Assembly: GCA_035690485.1 (NCBI GenBank)
Contig: DASSKL010000090.1
Location: 1-43,531, forward strand
Source of the DNA: Mycobacteriales bacterium
GTDB lineage: Bacteria; Actinomycetota; Actinomycetes; JAFAQI01; DASSKL01
Reading direction: 5' to 3'
DNA length: 43,531 bases
The position numbers were made by a program, and so were the translations under genes. Each line of letters starts with the position of its first letter. Positions within the stretch are counted from its first letter, which is position 1. A model generated the notes under the pieces. It made no database searches. It was not told the origin of the DNA and saw only the letters and a program-made list of their open reading frames with translations. Of the stretch, positions 38,443 through 43,531 are shown piece by piece.

Positions 38443-38592
38443 CGAGCCACTGTGTTCTGGCGCCGCTGGACAACTCGCCGCTCGCAGCCGGCGTTTTCGG
38501 GCGCGCCGTCACCGGAAACTCCTCCCGGCTGGACCCGCGTCAAGGGGCGGCGCAACTGGGTGGCCGACGCGGCCGTCCGGTGCCAGCCTGGC

Positions 38593-39237
38593 GTGGTGCC
38601 GACAGTTCCTCAGGACTACGACGCGGATCCCGCGCGGCGACGGGCTTGGATCGCGCCGCGCGACGTGCACGACATAGTGGCGCCAGAGCTGCTTGGGCCG
38701 GTGCTCGATGCCGGCTGCGGGGAAGGGCGGCTGGCAGCGCGCTTGGCACCAACGGTGCGATGGGTGGGTCTCGATCTGTCGCCGGCGCAGCTCGCTCAAT
38801 GCCCACATCGGCCGGTCGTACGAGCGGACCTACTCCGGCTGCCCTTTGCGGACGAGACGTTCGCCGAGGTGACACACCTGTGGTGCCTGTACCACCTGGA
38901 GGACCCGGTTGAGGCGGTTCGCGAAGCAGCTCGAGTGCTGCGTCCGGGGGGTCGCTACTACGCCTGCACAGCAGCCCGCAACAGCGATCCCGAGCTCGTG
39001 CCGGAGGGGTATCCGCCGTCTCCGTTCGACGCCGAAGAAGCAGCCGCAATCATCGGCGGGGTCTTCGATGACTTGGACGCTGAGCGGTGGGACGGGCCGT
39101 TCTTCCCACTCGTAACCCGCGAAGAGGTGCGCGCCTACTGCAGGCACAACTACATCCCGCTCGAACGCGCGGAACATACGGCACTGCCTCTTTGGCTAAC
39201 CAAACGGGGAGTACTGGTGCGGGCGACCAAGCGCTGA
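38593..39237 (+). CDS. Class I SAM-dependent methyltransferase
   Basis: The protein (about 214 residues) has the methyltransferase-11 type core: motif I VLDAGCGEGRLAARLA, motif II GLDLSPAQLAQC, VVRADLLRLPFADETFAEVT and ARVLRPGGRYYACTA. The start is uncertain: adjacent GTG codons at 38593/38596 lack a clear ribosome binding site, and the frame is open upstream to 38452. The N-terminus chosen (VPTVPQDYDADPARRRAW) matches the usual family start. The substrate is unknown. It is the first gene of a lower-GC accessory stretch and has no obvious operon partner. Confidence 0.85.
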   Translation: MVPTVPQDYDADPARRRAWIAPRDVHDIVAPELLGPVLDAGCGEGRLAARLAPTVRWVGLDLSPAQLAQCPHRPVVRADLLRLPFADETFAEVTHLWCLYHLEDPVEAVREAARVLRPGGRYYACTAARNSDPELVPEGYPPSPFDAEEAAAIIGGVFDDLDAERWDGPFFPLVTREEVRAYCRHNYIPLERAEHTALPLWLTKRGVLVRATKR

Positions 39238-39471
39238 CGACAGCGTGAAGGTGCCGAGTGCGTCGCCTTCGCCCGCGACGAGATCCTTCGAACGGCGCCT
39301 GTGCCGATCGCTCGGAGCGCATCAGATCAACTTCGAGGCGTTCGCTGACTCGAAGGCTGGCGGAAGGGTCCCTCGGGACAGCAAGTAGGGAACCGCTACC
39401 CGCTTGAAGTGGTGACGTTCGGCACTGGCCGATGGGCGGCCAAGAGGTGAGGCTCGAGTGAGGAGGAAGGG

Positions 39472-39645
39472 ATGCGTCCGATGAAGACACCACTGCTCGC
39501 TCTCGCGGTCGTCCTCATGCTGTTCGGAGCGGCCATGCTCATCGCCGACGTTGTCGGCGTTTCAGCGCTTTGGATCGCCATCATCGCCATCGGCATCGCC
39601 GTTGTAGTCCTGCAGCAAGTCGGCGGCAGACCGAGTCACCGGTAG
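39472..39645 (+). CDS. Small two-helix membrane protein
   Basis: A 57-residue protein with a strong AGGAGG ribosome binding site 5 nt before the first of two ATGs (an internal ATG lies three codons later). It consists of two hydrophobic helices (LLALAVVLMLFGAAMLIA and ALWIAIIAIGIAVVVL) with a short hinge and a basic tail, GGRPSHR. No family is recognised. Its stop codon lies inside an 18-nt repeat and the end overlaps the 3' end of the convergent dienelactone-hydrolase-like gene by 10 bp. The good start site makes it more likely to be real than most short frames here. Confidence 0.65.
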   Translation: MRPMKTPLLALAVVLMLFGAAMLIADVVGVSALWIAIIAIGIAVVVLQQVGGRPSHR

Positions 39646-40451
39646 GTGCCGTTGTCAGCGGATGGCATCAGTTGCGCAGCTAGGAATGTGAGGACGCGGT
39701 CCAGTGCCGCACGGGTGGGGTGCTCGGGCTCATCGACGAGGTCGACGGTGAGCACAGAGTGCGCGCTCTGCGCGATGCCATATCTGTTGCCCGGCGATGA
39801 GTCGATCTCGATGCCCTCGAAGGCATCACCGAAGGCCGCGCGCAGGGCCTCGAATCGCTCTGCCGGGCACCCCTTGTCGTTCGTGAACCGAAGTCCCAGT
39901 ACGCAGAGTCCTTCCCGCGTCCGCTGCTGAACGCGATGTAGGTCGTCTTCATCCAGACCAATCGCGGCCCGGCGGCGGTGGCCGATTGGCGCGGGCAGCG
40001 CGGGTTGGCTCATCACTGCCGCCTGCACGGACGGGTCGACTGCGGTGGCCAGAGCGAAGCCGCCGGTGAAGCACATACCGACGACTCCGACACCCACGCC
40101 GCCGCACTCCATGAACGCGCGGGCAGCAAGCCCGCGCAGCCAGCTCGCCACCCGGCTCGTCCGGTCCGCGAGCACGGTGAACTCTCGGGAGACGCACACG
40201 CGCGCCACCGACCGTCGAATCGCGCTACCAGAGAACGGCTCGCCCGGCTGACCAAACAGCGACGGCAGATAGGTCGTGTAACCAGCACCGATCAGTCGCC
40301 GAGCGAACTCCACCACCCCTGGATGGAGGCCCGGCATCTCGTGGATGACGACGACAGCCGGACCTGAGCCCTGCCGGTACACCGGGTGCGTCCGCCCGTC
40401 GTGTACGAACGTGAACAGGTCGAAGTCGTCCAGTGCGTTGGGCTCCTCCAT
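39636..40451 (-). CDS. Dienelactone hydrolase-like protein
   Basis: The 271-residue protein has the dienelactone hydrolase form of the alpha/beta fold: VVVIHEMPGLHPGVVEFARR with a glutamate near residue 38, the cysteine nucleophile in VGMCFTGGFALA (Cys127 in place of serine), a later Asp in the LRFTNDKGCP region and a C-terminal His (AHSVLTVD). The classical enzyme hydrolyses 4-carboxymethylenebut-2-en-4-olide in aromatic degradation, but many relatives act on other lactones or are uncharacterised. It is in lower-GC DNA than the core genes. The start ATG lies only 20 bp from a divergent toxin-antitoxin scar. Confidence 0.85.
   Translation of the reverse strand: MEEPNALDDFDLFTFVHDGRTHPVYRQGSGPAVVVIHEMPGLHPGVVEFARRLIGAGYTTYLPSLFGQPGEPFSGSAIRRSVARVCVSREFTVLADRTSRVASWLRGLAARAFMECGGVGVGVVGMCFTGGFALATAVDPSVQAAVMSQPALPAPIGHRRRAAIGLDEDDLHRVQQRTREGLCVLGLRFTNDKGCPAERFEALRAAFGDAFEGIEIDSSPGNRYGIAQSAHSVLTVDLVDEPEHPTRAALDRVLTFLAAQLMPSADNGTYR
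39639..39656 (+). repeat. 18-nt repeat, copy 1
   Basis: CCGGTAGGTGCCGTTGTC matches CCAGTAGGTGCCGTTCTC at 40952-40969 in 16 of 18 positions and in the same orientation, 1313 bp apart. It spans the overlapping 3' ends of the small membrane protein gene and the convergent dienelactone-hydrolase-like gene. On the minus strand both copies could encode NGTY. Confidence 0.5.
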
Positions 40452-40471
40452 ACCGACCTCCCGGGGCCATC

Positions 40472-40590
40472 ATGGCGCTAGTGCTGCTTTCGCGGGAGGA
40501 GTACGACGCCCTGCAGGAAACAGCGCCTCGTCTACCTCGTAGACGGCGGCGAAGTAGTGAGCCTCGGGCGCGCTACCAGTACTGATGTGC
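40472..40590 (+). pseudogene. Scar of a Phd/RelE-type toxin-antitoxin module
   Basis: From an ATG the frame reads MALVLLSREEYDALQETA, which closely matches the Phd/YefM antitoxin segment that follows the DNA-binding part, and then degrades into RLPRRRRRS and a stop. In the next frame, starting 52 bases into the fragment, the sequence RLVYLVDGGEVVSLG matches the C-terminal beta strands of RelE/YoeB toxins (the RLVY-hydrophobic-D element). The antitoxin N-terminus, its C-terminus and most of the toxin are missing. I infer an old toxin-antitoxin pair fused by an internal deletion. The frame of the toxin remnant continues without stop into the lipoprotein gene downstream. Confidence 0.5.
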
Positions 40591-40646
40591 CGCTCTCACT
40601 CATCGCGCAGGGCCAGCGGCTTGAGTTCGGCGCTACGGTTCTGGCC

Positions 40647-40958
40647 GTGCATGGGATCGTGCGCGGGGCACCGCTTCTCCTGGCCCTGGCCATAACGCCT
40701 ACGGCGTGCTCCGCCTCGCCGAAGTCCACGGAGTGCCTCTCGTCCATGCGCACGGTCGAGAAGAAGGTCCACGCGACTCATCTCACAGACCATCAGTTGA
40801 TCGCGCTCGGCAAGACGATATGCCGCACCCTGTCCGTCGGAGAGCCCCACAAACAGCAAGTCGTTCTCGCCGACGCGCGTCTGGGCAGCGCCGTGACGGG
40901 CACCGCCGCCTACTTCCTGGCGATCCAGGAGTTCTGCCCCAACCAGGCCAGCCAGTAG
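40647..40958 (+). CDS. DUF732-like secreted lipoprotein
   Basis: The protein is about 103 residues from a GTG start. It has a signal peptide with GAPLLLALAITPTAC, giving a lipobox cysteine. The mature part resembles the DUF732 pattern of small actinobacterial exported proteins: HLTDHQLIALGKTICRTLSV, a helical middle with VVLADARLG and a final FCPNQ. The two mature cysteines (TICRT and EFCPN) should form the family disulfide. The frame is open upstream through the toxin remnant, but homology and the signal peptide begin here. Function unknown; members are exported and sometimes linked to virulence in mycobacteria. It lies in the accessory patchwork. Confidence 0.7.
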   Translation: MHGIVRGAPLLLALAITPTACSASPKSTECLSSMRTVEKKVHATHLTDHQLIALGKTICRTLSVGEPHKQQVVLADARLGSAVTGTAAYFLAIQEFCPNQASQ

Positions 40959-40969
40959 GTGCCGTTCTC
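40952..40969 (+). repeat. 18-nt repeat, copy 2
   Basis: CCAGTAGGTGCCGTTCTC is the partner of the repeat at 39639-39656. It includes the stop codon of the DUF732-like gene and forms the left arm of a larger inverted repeat with 40999-41011. Confidence 0.5.
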
Positions 40970-41011
40970 GCGCGGTCTCGGCCGGCGGCGAAATCGATCG
41001 AGAGCGGCACC
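40958..41011. repeat. Inverted repeat, 13-bp arms
   Basis: GGTGCCGTTCTCG (40958-40970) pairs with CGAGAGCGGCACC (40999-41011) with one G-T pair, around a 28-nt loop. It lies between the lipoprotein gene and the convergent truncated phosphotransferase, so it may be a terminator. The arm also belongs to the 18-nt repeat. Confidence 0.55.
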
Positions 41012-41040
41012 CTCACGTCGCCGTTTTGACCTAGACGATC

Positions 41041-41538
41041 CTAGAAATCTGCGAGCTCGGCACGGGCGGTGAGCACGTCACGGACGGCGCCGTTGTCGAC
41101 CAGCTTCTGAAACATCGGATCGCCGCCGCGGGCGAGTTGAAGAACGTTCTCGCAATGCGCTTCAAGTCGTCGATCGAGGACAGCTAGCAGGTCGGCGACC
41201 TGGCCCTCCCAGCCGTACTTCCCAAGCAGCAGCGCTAGCCGGCGGCGGCGATCACCGAAGGCACTGAATCCCTCGGCTGCTGCGACATGTCGGGCGTGAA
41301 GTGGCACCCACGCGCAGGCCGTAAAGGCCAGGTCCCATTCCGGAGCCCCTGGGCCGGCGAAGTCCCAGTCGAAGAACCCCGCCAGCCGGCCGCCGTTCCA
41401 GGCTGCGTTATACGGCGTCGCGTCGTTGTGACAGATGATCTGTCCCGGCGCGCACTGCCCTCCCATGCGCCAAGTGGCATCGGACGGAGGAACGAAGTCA
41501 GCCACCGCACGGTGGTAGTCGCGCAGCCATTCCGCCAC
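41041..41538 (-). pseudogene. N-terminally truncated APH-family phosphotransferase
   Basis: The 165-residue product keeps only the C-terminal lobe of an aminoglycoside/choline-kinase-like phosphotransferase. The Brenner motif IICHNDATPYN (His37, Asp39, Asn44) and the metal-binding FFDWDFAGPG are intact, followed by the helical end. The ATP-binding N-lobe, about 100 residues, is absent. Family-like sequence (ALTDETLPQV) extends a few codons upstream of the GTG, then runs out at the stop codon of the VOC gene without further match. There is no ribosome binding site. I read it as a decayed gene remnant, since a lobe without the nucleotide site should not be active. Full-length relatives are about 250-300 residues. 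Confidence 0.65.
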
Positions 41539-41558
41539 CTGGGGCAGCGTCTCATCTG

Positions 41559-41999
41559 TCAGAGCTGGAGTGGCCGCATGGTCGCGACGGCGTGAGGGTC
41601 GGTGCGCCAGATGTCGGAGACGTCGGCGTAGAGCTCGATACTGTTGCCGTCTGGGTCGCTGGTGTAGATGCTATGGGCCACAGTGTGGTCGGCGATGCCG
41701 AGAATCGGTGCCCCGGCTCGGTCGAGGCTTTCCTTCGCATCGCGCAGGTCTGCGGTTGAGTCGCCGATGCGGAAGGCGACGTGGAACAGGCCGGGCGAGT
41801 CGGCTGAGGGGGGTGGTCCATCGCCGACTTCGACGATCGCGAAGTCGTGGTGGTTACCGAGGGTGAAGAACGTCATCGGCGGGGTTTCGAGGCGGGCCAC
41901 GACCGGCAGCCCGAGAACGTCGCAGTAAAAGCGTTCGGCGGTCTCCCGGTCGCGCACCTTGAGCACGACGTGCCCGAGCTGCTGTACCTGCAGCGTCAC
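41559..41999 (-). CDS. VOC-family (glyoxalase/extradiol dioxygenase fold) protein, copy 1
   Basis: The 146-residue protein has two beta-alpha-beta-beta-beta units. The metal-ligand pattern is visible as LGHVVLKVRDRETAERFYCD (His10), FHVAFRIGD (His in the second unit) and GNSIELYAD (Glu near the end). This composition is typical of small catechol-2,3-dioxygenase-like or glyoxalase-like enzymes of the vicinal oxygen chelate fold, usually active as dimers. The substrate is unknown. It lies 1 bp after a second VOC gene on the same strand and is probably the last intact gene of an SnoaL-VOC-VOC operon controlled by the divergent TetR regulator. Confidence 0.88.
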   Translation of the reverse strand: MTLQVQQLGHVVLKVRDRETAERFYCDVLGLPVVARLETPPMTFFTLGNHHDFAIVEVGDGPPPSADSPGLFHVAFRIGDSTADLRDAKESLDRAGAPILGIADHTVAHSIYTSDPDGNSIELYADVSDIWRTDPHAVATMRPLQL

Positions 42000-42000
42000 G

Positions 42001-42411
42001 TCAGGCCGCCGGCAGACTGATCAGCTCGAGCTGAATGTTGTCGGGGTCACGGAAGGCCAACAGCGCCGAGCCGTGGACCGCTCCCGGCTGGATCCCGGAG
42101 TGCTCGACACCGAGCCGATCGAAGTGCCGCGCCCAGCCCTCGAGGTTGGCGCGGTCGGTGACGTGCAGCGCGAGGTGGTCGAGGCCAGGCCGGCGCTCGT
42201 CGAACTCCTCGTCGGCCTCGACAGCCCTGTGCCGGCTGAGGCCGAGCATCGCCCCGCTGTCGTGGCGAAGGATGACGCGTTCGAACCGATCGGTGGCGTA
42301 GCTGGTCAGCCTGGTGAATCCCAGCACGCCGACGTACCACTGCTCGGATTTCGCGACGTCGTGCACGTTGATGCTGAGGTGATGGAATCCGGTCCAGTCG
42401 AGTGCGTTCAT
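42001..42411 (-). CDS. VOC-family protein, copy 2
   Basis: The 136-residue protein starts at an ATG with AGGAGG 7 nt upstream; the frame is open 13 codons further to another ATG. It has FHHLSINVHDVAKSEQWYVG with the first metal histidine, LDHLALHVTD with the second and DNIQLELISL with the glutamate. It is only distantly similar to the neighbouring VOC protein, so it is probably not a recent duplication. As with its neighbour the substrate is unknown. Two VOC proteins plus an SnoaL-like protein suggest a small catabolic or detoxification pathway under one regulator. Confidence 0.88.
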   Translation of the reverse strand: MNALDWTGFHHLSINVHDVAKSEQWYVGVLGFTRLTSYATDRFERVILRHDSGAMLGLSRHRAVEADEEFDERRPGLDHLALHVTDRANLEGWARHFDRLGVEHSGIQPGAVHGSALLAFRDPDNIQLELISLPAA

Positions 42412-42451
42412 CGGTTGGCCTCCTTGGTCGGGGCTCACTGGCTGGGTCATG

Positions 42452-42865
42452 TCAGGGCGCGGTGAGCTGGGCGACGATGGAGCCGCTGTCGAGCCAGACC
42501 TGCTCCCGGCTGATCAGCCCGTCGCGGAAGTCGAAGACGTGCAGGATGCCGAAGCTGACGCGCCGGCCGTTGCCGGGGATGCCGAGCATCTCGCCGATCA
42601 CCGTTCCGGTCATGCGCTGCTCGAGGATCATCGTGTCGCCGTCGAAGTACCGGTGCCGTGCTTCCTCGCCTTCGGTGCGGAAGTTCGCCGTGAGGTGCTG
42701 GTAGAACTCTCGCGCCGCGGCCTTGCCCGTCACGGGCCCACCCGGCATCCCGATGTCGTCGTGCTCGATGTCCTCGGTGTACACGGCGACAGCGCCGTCG
42801 ACGTCACCGGCACCTTCGGCCTTGAGGTGCCGCTCCACCAGGGCGATCATTTCGGCCCGCTCCAT
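42452..42865 (-). CDS. SnoaL/NTF2-like protein
   Basis: The 137-residue protein has the alpha+beta cone fold of the NTF2/SnoaL group: MIALVERHLKAEGAGDVDGA, then VYTEDIEHDDIGMPGGPVTG, FYQHLTANFRT, and the strand-rich end with VSFGILHVFDFRDGLISREQ. Members act as polyketide cyclases, ketosteroid isomerases or binding proteins. The preferred ATG has AAGGGA 6 nt upstream; a GTG five codons earlier is possible. It is the first gene of the SnoaL-VOC-VOC operon and faces the TetR gene across 58 bp that contain a perfect palindrome. Confidence 0.85.
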   Translation of the reverse strand: MERAEMIALVERHLKAEGAGDVDGAVAVYTEDIEHDDIGMPGGPVTGKAAAREFYQHLTANFRTEGEEARHRYFDGDTMILEQRMTGTVIGEMLGIPGNGRRVSFGILHVFDFRDGLISREQVWLDSGSIVAQLTAP

Positions 42866-42903
42866 CGCATGTCCCTTCACCGATGCGAGCGTTCACTGCC
42901 CGC

Positions 42904-42915
42904 GATAGCGCTATC
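42904..42915. promoter_or_regulatory. Perfect 12-bp palindrome, probable TetR operator
   Basis: GATAGCGCTATC is perfectly self-complementary and lies between the divergent SnoaL and TetR genes, 9 bp before the TetR start. Position and symmetry suit an autoregulatory operator that controls both transcripts. Confidence 0.65.
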
Positions 42916-42923
42916 ATCATGAG

Positions 42924-43531
42924 ATGGCTGTCTCACGTCAAGGCCGGAGTCTCACTGAGTCGGGCCGGCTGAACCAGAAGACGCGCACCCGCACGGCCCT
43001 GCTGCAAGCTGCCGTGGAGCTGGTCCGCGAAGGCACTCCACCATCGATACCGGCAGCCGCCGAACGAGCGCTGGTCTCCGTCGCCACCGCCTACCGCTAC
43101 TTCTCCTCCGCCGAAGACCTGTGGTGGGAGGCATCGACCTCCACCTACGAGCAGACGGTGGAACAGTCAGCACGGCAGGTGGAAACCGCCGGCACCGACC
43201 CGCAAGCACGGCTGGAAGCGCTCATCCGCAGCACCGGCTTTCTGATGCTCGACGATCAGCTGCCCTACCGCAGAATCGCCAAGAACGCGCTCGACCAGTG
43301 GTTTCGCCAACAGGCCGCACCCGACGAGGAGCGGGTACCGGTCCGCCAAGGACGGCGCAAAGACCAGATCCGGCAGGCCATCGCGCCACTCGCGGACCAG
43401 CTTCCCGACACTGCCATGGACCGCCTCGCCCACGCGCTCGGGCTGCTCGTCGGCGCCGAACCCATGATCTCCCTGATCGACGCGATCGGGCTCGACGTCC
43501 CCGAAGCCAAGCAGACGCTGCTCGACGCGGC
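42924..43531 (+). CDS. TetR-family regulator (3' end outside window)
   Basis: At least 202 residues are present and the frame is open at the right edge. The N-terminal DNA-binding domain is clear: RTRTALLQAAVELVREGTPP, then the helix-turn-helix ALVSVATAYRYFSSAEDLWW with the TetR-typical AYRYF element. The rest is a helical ligand-binding domain (LEALIRSTGFLMLDDQ and RLAHALGLLVGAEPM). The regulator is divergent from the SnoaL-VOC-VOC genes and probably represses them and itself through the palindrome in the shared intergenic region. The ligand is presumably a substrate of that operon; this is inference from gene order. Confidence 0.9.
   Translation, partial: MAVSRQGRSLTESGRLNQKTRTRTALLQAAVELVREGTPPSIPAAAERALVSVATAYRYFSSAEDLWWEASTSTYEQTVEQSARQVETAGTDPQARLEALIRSTGFLMLDDQLPYRRIAKNALDQWFRQQAAPDEERVPVRQGRRKDQIRQAIAPLADQLPDTAMDRLAHALGLLVGAEPMISLIDAIGLDVPEAKQTLLDA

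Noticed and set aside
40557-40646. Longer N-terminus for the DUF732-like protein
   Set aside because: This part matches the toxin remnant and lies before a clear lipoprotein signal peptide, so it is unlikely to be translated as part of that protein.

Overview
The window is high-GC, densely coded DNA. Many genes start with GTG, start/stop overlaps of the GTGA/ATGA type are common, and families typical of Actinomycetota are present: a YlbL-like PDZ/Lon protease, a DUF2342 zincin, a ThiF-like protein beside an ABC1 kinase, DUF5679 and a DUF732-like lipoprotein. From memory, the order YlbL - DUF2342 - ThiF-like - ABC1 kinase resembles the Rv3194c-Rv3197 neighbourhood of mycobacteria, so this is most likely an actinobacterial chromosome. 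I cannot name a genus.

Left edge (1-600): a partial minus-strand gene with a PemK/MazF-like segment, a lower-GC gap, a perfect hairpin, and an initiator tRNA-fMet gene with a recognisable promoter. Region 0.6-10.6 kb: a nucleoside hydrolase and an FmdB zinc ribbon on the plus strand. On the minus strand follow a YlbL protease, a large orphan sensor kinase overlapping hyuA, hyuA overlapping hyuB, and an MFS exporter with a palindromic operator candidate. Region 10.6-16 kb: a sigma factor with a membrane segment and a cysteine-bearing tail plus a tiny secreted protein, then moaE, the DUF2342 zincin, a putative GT-A-like protein and an M48/YgjP metallopeptidase. Region 16-24.3 kb: a 0.49-kb non-coding stretch with four DnaA-box-like nonamers and a consensus promoter, then DUF5679, ThiF-like, ABC1 kinase, a zinc ribbon, a second MFS, an MBL hydrolase, an amidohydrolase, an L,D-transpeptidase and a secreted low-complexity protein.

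Region 24.4-31.5 kb: a second sigma factor with the same tethered layout, then an operon with two HlyD-type adaptors, a MacB-like ATPase and permease and an anchored DUF5666-like protein, preceded by an 11-bp-phased TTCAGGAA direct repeat, and finally a DUF1345-like membrane protein. Region 31.6-38.4 kb: an alpha/beta hydrolase, a NarL-type response regulator whose 3' end overlaps the 3' end of a convergent NarX-like kinase, a small membrane protein and an MMPL transporter.

Region 38.4-43.5 kb is an accessory patchwork. Two sampled lines here count 60-62% GC, against 77% in a sampled core line. It holds a methyltransferase, a small membrane protein, a dienelactone-hydrolase-like protein, an apparent toxin-antitoxin scar, a DUF732-like lipoprotein, an N-terminally truncated phosphotransferase, and an SnoaL-VOC-VOC operon divergent from a TetR regulator across a perfect 12-bp palindrome.

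The most unusual feature is the pair of sigma factors with C-terminal membrane segments, each next to a gene for a secreted protein with two cysteines. No CRISPR array, insertion sequence or complete prophage was seen.
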